Shown here piece after piece: positions 46,535 to 55,148 of a stretch of DNA of 64,000 nt; the stretch's first letter is position 1; each line of letters begins with the position of its first letter. The position numbers and the translations under genes were made by a program. The stretch is from NCBI RefSeq assembly GCF_008304605.1, contig NZ_PIJY01000020.1, forward strand, positions 131,884-195,883, read 5' to 3'. Source of the stretch: Oceanobacillus polygoni. GTDB lineage: Bacteria; Bacillota; Bacilli; Bacillales; Amphibacillaceae. The notes below the pieces were generated by a model. It had not been told where the DNA came from. It saw only the letters and a list, made by a program, of their open reading frames with translations, and ran no database searches.

Positions 46535-46885
46535 TTACGATATATCTTCTAGTAGCAAATCAAACACATACAAAATAGATGTGTATAATTCCATATATCG
46601 TTTCCTTCTCGCATCAATGTAATAACTGTGCATTAACAAGAGCTCCATATTTTCTCTCGTCGATGCTACTTGATGTGGGTGTACCTTTGCTTCTCTATTT
46701 TTAACAACCTTTAATGCTGTAGCTTCCCACTCTTCTAACAATGTATAGATTGGCAAGGTTTCTTCTCTAACTTTCAAAAAAAACGCTCGATCTCGACTGT
46801 CCACAGGTGCTTCATTATGATCAAACTTTTCCCTTAACTGATTAAGATGACTTTTCAGACTTTCTGTTTGTTCTTTTAATTCCAT
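46535..46885 (-). CDS. yppE: YppE-family protein (DUF1798)
   Basis: A 116-residue helical, charged protein. Its helices (LKEQTESLKSHLNQL, LLEEWEATALKVVKN and YMELYTSILYVFDLLLEDI) match the small four-helix YppE family; the function is unknown. B. subtilis yppE is also close to recU and ponA. No signal peptide or membrane segment. Confidence 0.75.
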   Translation of the reverse strand: MELKEQTESLKSHLNQLREKFDHNEAPVDSRDRAFFLKVREETLPIYTLLEEWEATALKVVKNREAKVHPHQVASTRENMELLLMHSYYIDARRKRYMELYTSILYVFDLLLEDIS

Positions 46886-46964
46886 GCTGCATTTCCGCCT
46901 TTATTGGTTTATAACTGTATACCCCTACTTTATCATTTTTATGTCTAGAAGGCATCTAATTCGT

Positions 46965-47162
46965 TCAAGCTCTCATTTTTTCGATTGCTGATTTTGTAAA
47001 GTCGATCTGATGAATTTCTTTTTGAAAATGTATCCATACTTCGCGGTCTACATGCACTTTTAATTTTTGATCAATAAAACGAAGCTGATCCTCCATTTGT
47101 TGTAATGTAATATGTGCTTTATTTTTGCTAATACCCTTTTGTTCTTTTAAAGGATAAGACAT
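46965..47162 (-). CDS. Small hypothetical protein (65 aa)
   Basis: A 65-residue basic, helical protein (ITLQQMEDQLRFIDQKLKV, then WIHFQKEIHQIDFTKSAIEK) that I do not recognise. AAAATAAGGGTGATAAT before the ATG gives a moderate ribosome-binding site (AGGGTG). It lies upstream of yppE on the same strand, 79 bases away, in a region where B. subtilis carries other small ypp genes. It could belong to that group, but I cannot assign it. Confidence 0.6.
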   Translation of the reverse strand: MSYPLKEQKGISKNKAHITLQQMEDQLRFIDQKLKVHVDREVWIHFQKEIHQIDFTKSAIEKMRA

Positions 47163-47321
47163 ATTATCACCCTTATTTTTTATTTGTTATATCTTAAATT
47201 CTCCATCCAACAGTGACTACCCTTTACCTTCGACAAAACTAGAAGCTATATTACAAAACTAGTGGAAAGGGTTATTTTTTCACTGAAATGAGACAAACTA
47301 TAATTAAAGGAGGTGTTACTG

Positions 47322-47426
47322 TTGAAACAGTCGAAGAACGAACGCAAAAACGCAGCTGGACGTGGAGAAAAATCATTGAAAACTGGTGATAAAAAATTAA
47401 ATGGGCCGAATCGTCCATCTACTTAA
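47322..47426 (+). CDS. Small basic protein (34 aa), possibly a small spore protein
   Basis: TTG 47322 follows a near-perfect AAAGGAGGTG at 6 bases. It begins a 34-codon frame rich in Lys, Asn and Gly (KQSKNERKNAAGRG, then KLNGPNRPST). Size, basicity and Asn/Pro content resemble minor small acid-soluble spore proteins (SspP/N/O-like), but no specific family is recognised. The strong ribosome-binding site and the hairpin after the stop argue that it is a real gene. Confidence 0.6.
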   Translation: MKQSKNERKNAAGRGEKSLKTGDKKLNGPNRPST

Positions 47427-47442
47427 ATAAATAATAGGAGTC

Positions 47443-47477
47443 AAAGGGTTTGTGTAGTTTGTCTATACAAATCCTTT
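47443..47477. terminator. Hairpin after the 34-codon gene
   Basis: AAAGGGTTTGTGTAG / CTATACAAATCCTTT, a 15-pair stem using two G-T pairs, 5-base loop. The tail is CCCTGT rather than T-rich, so termination is uncertain. Confidence 0.5.
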
Positions 47478-47643
47478 CCCTGTCTATATGGTTTTGTATA
47501 ATTAATGTTTAAAATAATGAAAGAAACTGCCCCGTTTATTTTTACCATACGTATCAATATATCATTAATATTACACTTCTTTAAAAAACCGTTATAAACT
47601 TGAATCAATTGTGAAATTATGTACAATAAAGAATGGAAAAGAG

Positions 47644-47708
47644 TTTAACGAAACGATCGTTAAATTGTCAATAATGTGATCGGTTTTGATTTGTTATATC
47701 ATGATATA
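47644..47708. promoter_or_regulatory. Inverted repeats in the recU-ponA upstream region
   Basis: TTTAACGA-AACGA-TCGTTAAA (47644-47664) has perfect 8-base arms. TATATCATGATATA (47695-47708) is a perfect 14-base palindrome that partly overlaps a TATAAT box (47705-47710). They are possible operator and promoter elements. No regulator can be named. Confidence 0.4.
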
Positions 47709-47832
47709 ATAAAGTACTAGCTACAAAAATTATTATTCTAGGCAAATAGAGTAAGCTATTCTTTGTGGTTTAAAGTTATCATTTACCTCTTTTTCTGATA
47801 TTATACTGTCATATGCTGGGAGGGAATATCTT

Positions 47833-48417
47833 TTGAACTATCCAAATGGGCAACGAAAAACGATGCCAGTCAGGATAAAACAAGATAAAAATACATTTAG
47901 TAACCGAGGGATGTCCTTAGAGGAAGATATTAATATTACCAATCAATTTTATCTTGACACGGGTAGAGCAGTCATTCATAAAAAACCGACACCCGTACAA
48001 ATTGTCAATGTAAATTATCCAAAACGAAGTGCAGCTGTGATTACAGAGGCATATTTTAAGCAAGCTTCTACTACAGATTATAATGGTATTTATCGCGGTA
48101 AATATATTGACTTCGAAGCAAAGGAAACCAAAAATAAAACCCTTTTTCCTTTAGCGAACATACATGATCACCAGATTGAACACATGAAGTCAATTATTAG
48201 CCAAGGCGGAATTTGCTTTATCATTATTCGATTTGCGGCCTATGATGAAGCATATTTTTTAGAGGCAGAGAAACTTTTCCTATTTTGGGACGACAAATTA
48301 AATAATGGGAAAAAATCCATTTCCTATGAAAAAATTCAAAATGAAAGCTACTTAATCCCATTTCATTTTCAAATGCGTATTAATTATTTATCGATTATAG
48401 ATAAGCTTTATTTTTAG
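47833..48417 (+). CDS. recU: Holliday junction resolvase RecU
   Basis: A 194-residue structure-specific nuclease for recombination and chromosome segregation. Signatures: [28 protein letters not shown], the nuclease core [16 protein letters not shown] (acidic residues and Lys of the PD-(D/E)XK site), and [17 protein letters not shown] 47833 is the start, behind GGGAGGG. ponA follows 18 bases after its stop, as in other Bacilli. Confidence 0.95.
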   Translation: MNYPNGQRKTMPVRIKQDKNTFSNRGMSLEEDINITNQFYLDTGRAVIHKKPTPVQIVNVNYPKRSAAVITEAYFKQASTTDYNGIYRGKYIDFEAKETKNKTLFPLANIHDHQIEHMKSIISQGGICFIIIRFAAYDEAYFLEAEKLFLFWDDKLNNGKKSISYEKIQNESYLIPFHFQMRINYLSIIDKLYF

Positions 48418-48435
48418 AGACGGAGGTATGGAACG

Positions 48436-51168
48436 ATGGCAGAAAACAGCCAGAGTCGAGCAGCTAGAAGAAAACAGAAGAAAAAAACGAAAAAGAAACC
48501 TATTTGGAAGAAAATATTATTTTCATTTCTCCTCGTATGTTTATTACTTGGAGTGGGAGGTACAGCTTTAGCAGCTTATTGGATTGCAACAGCTCCAGAT
48601 TTGGATCCAGCAAAATTAGAGGATACTTTCTCTTCTACACTTTACGATAAATATGGAGAAGAATTTGCAACCTTAAGCGGGGAAGAAAAAAGGCAGAAAA
48701 TAACTTACGATGACCTGCCCCAAGTTTTGATTGATGCCGTAACAGCAACGGAGGATGCGAGATTCTTTGAACATTCGGGTATTGATTTACGAAGACTTGG
48801 TGGTGCAGTGTTAGCGAATATTTCGGACGGATTTGGTTCGCAAGGTGCTAGTACAATTACACATCAAGTGGTTGAGAGATCATTTTTACCACCTGACAAG
48901 AAAATAAGTTTAAAAGTACAGGAACAATGGCTAGCATTACAGTTAGAGAGACAATATTCCAAAGAGGAAATCCTGGAATTTTACTTAAATAAAATATTTT
49001 ATGGTAATCATTCCTATGGTGTTGCAGAGGCTGCTAAAAACTATTTTGGTAAGTCTGATTTAAATGACTTAACGATAGCAGAAGCAGCAATACTTGCTGG
49101 TTTACCACAACGTCCTACTGCATATAATCCTTTTGAAAATCCCGATTTAACAGAAGGAAGAATGAATACGGTGCTTACATTAATGGTAAGACATGGAAAG
49201 ATTACACAAGAACAAGCTGACGAAGCTAGAGAAGTAGACATCCCTTCCCTGCTTGTGGAATCACGTCCAGATCCAACGCCATATGAAGCATTTATACAGC
49301 AGGTAAGACAAGAAGTAGAAAGCAAAGTTGATGGTGCAAACATTGACTCAGATGGATTAAAAGTCTATACAACAATAGATCCAAGTATCCAGGAACATGT
49401 TGAATTTTTACTTACAGATAGTGATGAAAATCCAATCGCCTTTCCAGACGACCAAACGCAAGCAGCAATGGTTGTATTAGATACAAAAAATGGAGAAATT
49501 CAAGCAATCGGTGGTAGCAGAAATAATGAAAAAATCGGAGGATATAATTACGCCATTCGCGGTGGTAGCCAGCTCGGTTCAACAGCCAAGCCAATTATGT
49601 CTTTTGGGCCAGCAATCGAGTATGATAAAATTTCAACTTATCACCAGTTGAATGATGATGCGCCGTATGAAGTTGGTGGTTCTACTCCGATTCGAAACTG
49701 GAATCGAAGTCATGGTGGCTGGATGACTGCTAGGCACGCTTTAAATCAGTCTTTAAACGTACCTACTGTTAAGTTGTTAGATGAAGTTGGAATTAGTAAA
49801 GCGCAGGAATTTGCTGAAGGTTTAGGAATAAAATTCCATAATGATCAAATGGCAATTCGAGATGCTATTGGTGGAACTGAAACAAATGTGACTCCACTTC
49901 AATTAGCTGGAGCATACCATGCATTTGGGAATCAAGGAATTTATACGGAGCCTTATGCTGTAACAAAAGTTGAATTCTCAGACGGAAGAGTGGTAGATTT
50001 AACTCCAGAATCAACTGCAGCTATGTCAGATTACACAGCATACATGGTTACGGATATGTTGAAATCTGTTGTTACGAGTGGTACTGGTACTGCCGCAAAT
50101 GTACCTGGTGTACCTGTAGCTGGTAAAACCGGGACGACAAATGAAAACCGTGATTCATGGTTTGCTGGGTATAGTACGAATTATACAATTGCAGCTTGGA
50201 CTGGCGGTTACACAGAAGATGGAAAACGAGCACCTTTAACGGATACGAAACTTTCACAGGCATTATTTAAAAACACGATGCAAAAAATATCAGAAGGAAT
50301 TGAAACACCTGATTTTGTTAAACCAGATTCTGTTGTTGAGGTTACCGTAGAGAAAGGTTCAAACCCACCAGCGCTACCGAGTGAATATACACCAAGTTCA
50401 GATAAGATTACCGAGCTCTTTGTTAAAGGAACAGAGCCTAAACAGACTTCCGAGAAGTTTGATCAACTTGATCCAGTTTCTGGATTAAATGCAGTCTACG
50501 ACGAGGAATCAAACTCCATTCAAATTGATTGGAATTATAGTTCCGATGACGACGTCAGCTTTGAAGTAAGCGCAAGTGTAGACGGTGGTCAAATGCAAAA
50601 TCTCTCTTCTACGGAGGATACGTCAATGGAAATCACCGAAGTGGAAGCTGAATCTGTTTATGAGATTCAAGTAGTTGCTATAAGCGGATCGATGAAAAGT
50701 GATCCAAGCACGACTTCTGTAACGGTTCCAGGTGAAAATGAAGACGAGGAAGAAGAGGAAAATGAGGAAGAGAACGAAAATGAAGAAGAAAATGAGGAAG
50801 AGAACATTCCACCTGTAAGTGGCTTATCTGCACAATATATTGCAGCATCCTCTATCATTGATGTAAATTGGAATTATAATGGACCTGATGCATCTTTCGA
50901 AGTATCCGTGAACGGTCAAACACAAACGGTACAATCGAACGGAATTGAAATTAGTGGTGCAGCACCAGGTCAAAGCTATACAATCAATGTCACACCAATC
51001 GGTTCGAATAATACCCGTGGAGACACTCAAAGTACAAGTGTTGAGGTGCCAGCGGATGAAGAAACAAATGGAAATGACGATGAAGAAGACGAAAATGAAG
51101 AGGAACAACCAGAAGATGAAGATGAAGAGGAACAACCAGAAGAAGATGAAGAAGATACTGAAGAATAG
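48436..51168 (+). CDS. ponA: Penicillin-binding protein 1A/1B (class A PBP)
   Basis: Bifunctional peptidoglycan synthase, 910 residues. A Lys-rich cytoplasmic start and one membrane helix (about 25-48) precede the GT51 glycosyltransferase with catalytic E106 (TATEDARFFEH). The GT motif reads GASTITHQ where most have GGSTITQQ. The transpeptidase has STAKP (S382), SLN and KTG (K564). Two fibronectin type III-like modules follow (from about 679 and 791), joined by an acidic Glu/Asn linker, with an Asp/Glu-rich tail from about 875. B. subtilis PBP1 has one such module and a different tail. Confidence 0.95.
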   Translation: MAENSQSRAARRKQKKKTKKKPIWKKILFSFLLVCLLLGVGGTALAAYWIATAPDLDPAKLEDTFSSTLYDKYGEEFATLSGEEKRQKITYDDLPQVLIDAVTATEDARFFEHSGIDLRRLGGAVLANISDGFGSQGASTITHQVVERSFLPPDKKISLKVQEQWLALQLERQYSKEEILEFYLNKIFYGNHSYGVAEAAKNYFGKSDLNDLTIAEAAILAGLPQRPTAYNPFENPDLTEGRMNTVLTLMVRHGKITQEQADEAREVDIPSLLVESRPDPTPYEAFIQQVRQEVESKVDGANIDSDGLKVYTTIDPSIQEHVEFLLTDSDENPIAFPDDQTQAAMVVLDTKNGEIQAIGGSRNNEKIGGYNYAIRGGSQLGSTAKPIMSFGPAIEYDKISTYHQLNDDAPYEVGGSTPIRNWNRSHGGWMTARHALNQSLNVPTVKLLDEVGISKAQEFAEGLGIKFHNDQMAIRDAIGGTETNVTPLQLAGAYHAFGNQGIYTEPYAVTKVEFSDGRVVDLTPESTAAMSDYTAYMVTDMLKSVVTSGTGTAANVPGVPVAGKTGTTNENRDSWFAGYSTNYTIAAWTGGYTEDGKRAPLTDTKLSQALFKNTMQKISEGIETPDFVKPDSVVEVTVEKGSNPPALPSEYTPSSDKITELFVKGTEPKQTSEKFDQLDPVSGLNAVYDEESNSIQIDWNYSSDDDVSFEVSASVDGGQMQNLSSTEDTSMEITEVEAESVYEIQVVAISGSMKSDPSTTSVTVPGENEDEEEEENEEENENEEENEEENIPPVSGLSAQYIAASSIIDVNWNYNGPDASFEVSVNGQTQTVQSNGIEISGAAPGQSYTINVTPIGSNNTRGDTQSTSVEVPADEETNGNDDEEDENEEEQPEDEDEEEQPEEDEEDTEE

Positions 51169-51181
51169 CTAAAGACATTTG

Positions 51182-51219
51182 AAAAAGAGGTAAACTCCTG
51201 ACGAGTTTACCTCTTTTTA
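51182..51219. terminator. Bidirectional terminator between ponA and nth
   Basis: Perfect 16-base stem AAAAAGAGGTAAACTC / GAGTTTACCTCTTTTT, 5-base loop, between the convergent genes. Confidence 0.92.
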
Positions 51220-51264
51220 CTTCGTTTAGAAAAAATAATTATCCTATAAGACGATCACCATTAT

Positions 51265-51924
51265 TTACTTTACAACAGCAGCTTTTTTCATTCGTTTTTG
51301 ACCTTCTCTACATAGTTCAAGCAGTGGACATTCTGGGCAATTGGGGTTTCTTGCCTTACAGTGGTATCTCCCGAAGAAAATCATTCGGTGATGTGTGACA
51401 CTCCATTCATCTCGAGGTACTTTGCGCATAAGTGTTTCTTCTACCTGAACCACAGAATCCTTCCACCTGCATATACCTAGTCGTTTGGAAACACGCTCTA
51501 CATGTGTGTCCACTGCAATTGCTGGCTCATTAAAAGCGATGGAAGCAACTACATTTGCCGTTTTCCTTCCTACACCAGCAAGTTTCACTAGTTCTTCTTT
51601 CGTTTGTGGAACTTCACCATTATAATCATCGAGTAAAACTTGGCAGAGCTTTTTTATATTTTTTGCTTTCGTACGATATAGACCAATGGACTTTATATCT
51701 TGTTCTAATTCTTCTAATGTGACTTCTAGATAATCCTCTGGCTTTTTATATTTCTTGAATAAATCAGCCGTTACTTTATTTACAAGCTTGTCTGTGCATT
51801 GTGCGGATAGCAAAACTGCGATAACAAGTTCAAATGGATTGGAGTGAACGAGCTCCCCTTCCGCATTTGGAAACATCTCCTCCATCACATCGAGGCAATA
51901 TCTTATTTGCTTTTTCGTTAACAT
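51265..51924 (-). CDS. nth: Endonuclease III
   Basis: A 219-residue DNA glycosylase/AP lyase for oxidised pyrimidines. A helix-hairpin-helix LAGVGRKTANVVASIAF with the catalytic Lys precedes the catalytic Asp in AVDTHVERV. A C-terminal [4Fe-4S] cluster is bound by C-x6-C-x2-C-x5-C (CKARNPNCPECPLLELC). It follows dnaD at 4 bases, as in B. subtilis. Confidence 0.95.
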   Translation of the reverse strand: MLTKKQIRYCLDVMEEMFPNAEGELVHSNPFELVIAVLLSAQCTDKLVNKVTADLFKKYKKPEDYLEVTLEELEQDIKSIGLYRTKAKNIKKLCQVLLDDYNGEVPQTKEELVKLAGVGRKTANVVASIAFNEPAIAVDTHVERVSKRLGICRWKDSVVQVEETLMRKVPRDEWSVTHHRMIFFGRYHCKARNPNCPECPLLELCREGQKRMKKAAVVK

Positions 51925-51928
51925 TGTC

Positions 51929-52615
51929 TCAATTTTCCTCCTCTAACCAGTTGTAGTAAAAAGATGTATCGCGCTTTGGTATGTTTTCTTGTTTGGAAGT
52001 TGATTGGGTTGAGTGGAATTTTTTGCTTGCATCACGAGCTTGATCAACAGAATGAATCCCTTTCTTTTTCCATTCTCGGAGGATCCTGTCAATATACTTG
52101 AAATTAAGCTTGCCCATTAACACAGATTCACGTAAACCAGCTTTGATTAACGCTGGCGCTATTTCGTCTTCATCAATCCAAGTATTAATCGTTTCTATCT
52201 CAAATGGAGATAACGGTCTTCCAAATTCTTGTTCAAATACAATAAATATAGTACCAATTGTTTGCTCTTCTTGGATTTCGATTTCCTCTTCAATAAATAA
52301 CTTTTCCCAAAGTGGATCTAGTGAGTAAGCTTCACTCAATTGCTTGTTTTCATTTTCCTTTTTTTCAATAGAGAGAAGATTTTTTTGAACTAATTTTCGC
52401 AGTAAGTTTGCACATTCTTGCTCATCCATTGTTACATGTTGGGAAAGCTCATATGGTGTAGGAAATTCGTTTCTGATTTGTAGATAACGAAGTAATTGAA
52501 GAACAAGCATTACTTCTTTTTCGTTTAATCCCAGTTGTTTATATTTTGAAAGTAATTCAATTGGTATCTGTAATTGATTAAGTAAAATTTGTTGAAATGA
52601 AAATTTATTTGTCAT
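51929..52615 (-). CDS. dnaD: DNA replication initiation protein DnaD
   Basis: About 228 residues: a winged-helix oligomerisation domain (DDBH1, to about 100) and a DNA-binding DDBH2 domain (about 125-195, GRPLSPFEIETINTWID, then KYIDRILREWKKKGI). DnaD helps load the replicative helicase at oriC and PriA-dependent restart sites. ATG 52615 is the start because AGAGGTG lies 9 bases upstream; a GTG at 52627 is part of that site. It is the first gene of a dnaD-nth unit. Confidence 0.93.
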   Translation of the reverse strand: MTNKFSFQQILLNQLQIPIELLSKYKQLGLNEKEVMLVLQLLRYLQIRNEFPTPYELSQHVTMDEQECANLLRKLVQKNLLSIEKKENENKQLSEAYSLDPLWEKLFIEEEIEIQEEQTIGTIFIVFEQEFGRPLSPFEIETINTWIDEDEIAPALIKAGLRESVLMGKLNFKYIDRILREWKKKGIHSVDQARDASKKFHSTQSTSKQENIPKRDTSFYYNWLEEEN

Positions 52616-52677
52616 GTTTGTCTGCACCTCTACTCAAGTATAGCATGAAAGATATATTCTAACATAAAGTGAAACTT

Positions 52678-52735
52678 CATTCAGTGGGATTCTCCACTGA
52701 ATGTTAGTACCTCAAGGGAGACCCAGAGGCCTTTG
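52678..52735. repeat. Tandem hairpins in the dnaD-asnS gap
   Basis: CATTCAGTGG / CCACTGAATG (52678-52687, 52694-52703) is a perfect 10-base stem without a T run. A second weaker hairpin follows (TCAAGG with CCTTTGA, about 52712-52734). It may be a small dispersed repeat or part of the dnaD leader. Confidence 0.45.
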
Positions 52736-52751
52736 AACAGAATCAGAAATT

Positions 52752-52790
52752 AAAATCCCTTGCTTTTATTTTGCAAGGGATTTTAAAGGA
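52752..52790 (-). terminator. Terminator of asnS
   Basis: AAAATCCCTTGC / GCAAGGGATTTT, a perfect 12-base stem; the minus-strand tail is TTTTAATTT. Confidence 0.8.
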
Positions 52791-52798
52791 TTTATTTA

Positions 52799-54091
52799 TT
52801 ATGGATATAGGCGATTTAGCAATCTTGGGAATGGAATCGTTTCGCGTACATGCTCCACTCCAGATAACCAGGCAACTGTTCGTTCTAGTCCTAATCCAAA
52901 TCCAGAGTGTGGTACACTTCCATACTTACTTAATTCTAGATACCACTCATATGCTGGTCCTGTCAGTCCATGCTGTTCATATCTTTCTTGCATTAACGCA
53001 AGGTCATCAATACGCTGTGAACCGCCGATAATTTCTCCATAGCCTTCTGGGGCAATTAAATCTGCACATAGAACGACATCAGAACGTTCTGGATGTGGCT
53101 TCATATAGAAAGATTTAATCTCCGCTGGATAGTTTGTAATGAAAACAGGCTTATCGAAGCTTTCAGCAATTGCTGTTTCGTGCGGAGCACCAAAGTCTTC
53201 TCCCCATTTGATATCATCGAATCCTTTTTCTTTAAGCAATTCAATTGCCTCATCATACGTAATTCTTGGAAATGGTGCTTTAATGTTTTCTAATTTGGAT
53301 GTATCCCGTTCAAGTACCTCTAGTTCAAGCTTACAATTTTCCAATACAGATTGAGCGATATAGCTTACATAATTCTCTTGAATTACTAGGCTTTCCTCAT
53401 GATCAACGAAAGCCATTTCTGGCTCGATCATCCAGAACTCAATTAAATGTCTACGTGTTTTCGACTTTTCTGCGCGGAAAGTTGGACCAAATGAAAATAC
53501 TTTACCAAATGCCATTGCTGCAGCTTCCATATAAAGTTGTCCACTTTGTGATAAGTATGCTTCCTCGTCAAAATATTTTGTATGGAATAACTCAGTGGTA
53601 CCCTCTGCTGACGATCCTGTAAGAATTGGCGGATCAATCTTCACGAAGTCATTTTCATTGAAAAACTGATACGTTGATCGAATAATTTCGTTACGAATTT
53701 TCATAACAGCATGTTGTTTCTTCGAACGTAACCATAAATGACGGTGATCCATCAAAAACTCTGTGCCATGCTTTTTAGGGGTAATTGGATAGTCAACTGC
53801 TTCCTGAATTACCTCAATGTCACTAACCTGTAGTTCATAACCGAAAGAAGATCTTGTATCTTCAACAATTTTTCCGGTAATATACATACTCGTTTCTTGT
53901 GTAAGGCTTTTAGCACGTTGAAAAGTTTCTTCAGATACATCATTCTTTACAACGACACCTTGAATAAATCCTGTTCCATCACGTAGTTGTAAAAAAGCAA
54001 TTTTTCCACTAGATCGTTTGTTAGTAAGCCATGCACCGATCGTTACTTCTTGATCTTTATGTTTTGCAGCTTGTGAAATAGTTGTTTTCAT
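52799..54091 (-). CDS. asnS: Asparaginyl-tRNA synthetase
   Basis: A 430-residue class IIb aminoacyl-tRNA synthetase. An N-terminal OB-fold anticodon domain (about 1-110) precedes the catalytic domain. Motif 2 is [21 protein letters not shown] and is given here in part as [12 protein letters not shown]; motif 3 is [14 protein letters not shown]. subtilis has aspB between asnS and ypmB; that gene is absent here. No T-box leader fits in the 90-base upstream gap. Confidence 0.95.
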   Translation of the reverse strand: MKTTISQAAKHKDQEVTIGAWLTNKRSSGKIAFLQLRDGTGFIQGVVVKNDVSEETFQRAKSLTQETSMYITGKIVEDTRSSFGYELQVSDIEVIQEAVDYPITPKKHGTEFLMDHRHLWLRSKKQHAVMKIRNEIIRSTYQFFNENDFVKIDPPILTGSSAEGTTELFHTKYFDEEAYLSQSGQLYMEAAAMAFGKVFSFGPTFRAEKSKTRRHLIEFWMIEPEMAFVDHEESLVIQENYVSYIAQSVLENCKLELEVLERDTSKLENIKAPFPRITYDEAIELLKEKGFDDIKWGEDFGAPHETAIAESFDKPVFITNYPAEIKSFYMKPHPERSDVVLCADLIAPEGYGEIIGGSQRIDDLALMQERYEQHGLTGPAYEWYLELSKYGSVPHSGFGLGLERTVAWLSGVEHVRETIPFPRLLNRLYP

Positions 54092-54317
54092 ATCATGTTA
54101 CCTCCAAATGTACTGTCTATTCTCTTAATATGTTGGAATAATGTAATCGATATATAGGTTTCATCCGTATCGATAATTTACTTACACCTCATCAGAATGA
54201 TCAAAACTGGATAACCTGAGATAAGTCTCTTCCATCTTTTCCAATGCTTGTTTATTATACACCATTTCGCTCGGGTAAAGTAAAATTTTAAAGGCAGTTT
54301 TAGCTCTATACCCGGTC

Positions 54318-54836
54318 TTAATTAAACATTCTTTTAAAGCGGTACATGTGAACTGGGGATCCATCGTAAATTGATTTGTAATCCAGCACATACTCATCAT
54401 TCACATCATTATAAGCAATTTCCCATAGTGCTTCGTCATCTTCTAGTGCAGGTGTAACCTTAATGAGCTTACAGCTATTACATTCCGATTGCCACCTGCT
54501 TATGATTTCTTCCTCTGTTAATATTTCAGATTTATCAATTGTAGTCAAGCTTTTTTCCTTCCCTTCAAGCGGATAGAAAATAAGCTTTTCTTCATCTGCA
54601 TCATTACTTCCAAATAAAACATGATAAGCCTTAGAACCATTATATTGTTCAATTTTTTCTATTTCTGTAATAGATGTTTGACTAAGTATTTGTCTACTCG
54701 TTTCATCAAATCCAGCAGTTTTGCTATCATATAAATTATTATAAAGAACGATACCATATATGCCCAACCCGAGAAGGATAACAAGCAGGGACAAGGAGCT
54801 CCATAGTAGCCAATTCGATTTATTCATAATCATCAT
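54318..54836 (-). CDS. ypmB: YpmB-like protein (DUF5590)
   Basis: A 172-residue protein with an N-terminal membrane anchor (WLLWSSLSLLVILLGLGIYG) and an extracytoplasmic domain related to PepSY-like folds. KIEQYNGSKAYHVLFG and LWEIAYNDVNDEYVLDYKSI match the YpmB pattern. The likely start is one of the clustered ATGs at 54836-54827. Its start overlaps the end of a 36-codon frame, which suggests translational coupling. The gap 54092-54317 after it holds no convincing gene. Confidence 0.72.
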   Translation of the reverse strand: MMIMNKSNWLLWSSLSLLVILLGLGIYGIVLYNNLYDSKTAGFDETSRQILSQTSITEIEKIEQYNGSKAYHVLFGSNDADEEKLIFYPLEGKEKSLTTIDKSEILTEEEIISRWQSECNSCKLIKVTPALEDDEALWEIAYNDVNDEYVLDYKSIYDGSPVHMYRFKRMFN

Positions 54837-54930
54837 CCACTAATGACCCAACCCATTGATTGATTTTATCTTTATCAGACAAACAATCAGGAAGTACATC
54901 AGGTAAAAATGATATTGTATAGTGATTCAT
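54820..54930 (-). CDS. 36-codon small protein upstream of ypmB
   Basis: GGAGGAG-TTATA-ATG gives an excellent ribosome-binding site at 54930. The frame runs 36 codons (starts MNHYTISFLPDVLPD, ends VDDDYE) and its stop at 54820-54822 overlaps the first codons of ypmB. A good promoter lies 43 bases upstream. B. subtilis has the short gene ypmA next to ypmB, but the sequences do not obviously match. It may be a real small protein or a translational leader for ypmB. Confidence 0.6.
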   Translation of the reverse strand: MNHYTISFLPDVLPDCLSDKDKINQWVGSLVDDDYE

Positions 54931-54972
54931 TATAACTCCTCCAACAATTGTGTTTCTATTTTATCAATTTTT

Positions 54973-55001
54973 ACTATACATAGCTCTAGTCAGTATGTAA
55001 A
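54973..55001 (-). promoter_or_regulatory. Sigma-A promoter of the small ORF-ypmB unit
   Basis: On the minus strand TTTACA (55001-54996) and TATAGT (54978-54973), spacer 17. Transcription would start near 54966. Confidence 0.65.
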
Positions 55002-55104
55002 CAATAAGAGCAACGTCGAATTAAAAAGCGCAACTACAATAAACCAGTAGTCAAGATACGAGTTAATTTGACAAAAAATCCTAACCCATATCACATCTTA
55101 ACTT

Positions 55105-55138
55105 ACTACTGATGCAGAAACATCAGTAGTTTTTTTAT
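55105..55138 (+). terminator. Plus-strand terminator without a visible gene
   Basis: ACTACTGATG / CATCAGTAGT, perfect 10-base stem with a 6-base loop and T7 tail on the plus strand only. All surrounding genes are on the minus strand, so it may end an antisense or small RNA from the ypmB upstream region, or be a leftover. Confidence 0.65.
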
Positions 55139-55148
55139 GTTGTTATCA

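Larger units (their letters stand above)
47427..47832. other. Gap upstream of recU
   Basis: Contains a hairpin after the 34-codon gene, an 8-base-arm inverted repeat and a 14-base palindrome (listed separately). No further gene is seen; a 61-codon minus-strand frame here lacks a ribosome-binding site. Confidence 0.5.

Noticed and set aside
47441..47626. 61-codon minus-strand frame in the recU upstream gap
   Set aside because: No ribosome-binding site and unusual composition; overlaps a hairpin and AT-rich DNA.
50740..51168. Simple-sequence GAA/GAT repeats at the ponA 3' end as a possible assembly artefact
   Set aside because: The frame stays open and encodes acidic linker and tail plus a second FN3-like module; codons vary, so it is genuine coding sequence.
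54092..54181. T-box leader for asnS
   Set aside because: The upstream gap is only about 90 bases and has no T-box motif or terminator/antiterminator pair.
54182..54400. 72-codon minus-strand frame overlapping the end of ypmB, considered as a frameshifted continuation
   Set aside because: ypmB ends at the expected length in its own frame, and the overlapping frame has no family resemblance or ribosome-binding site.
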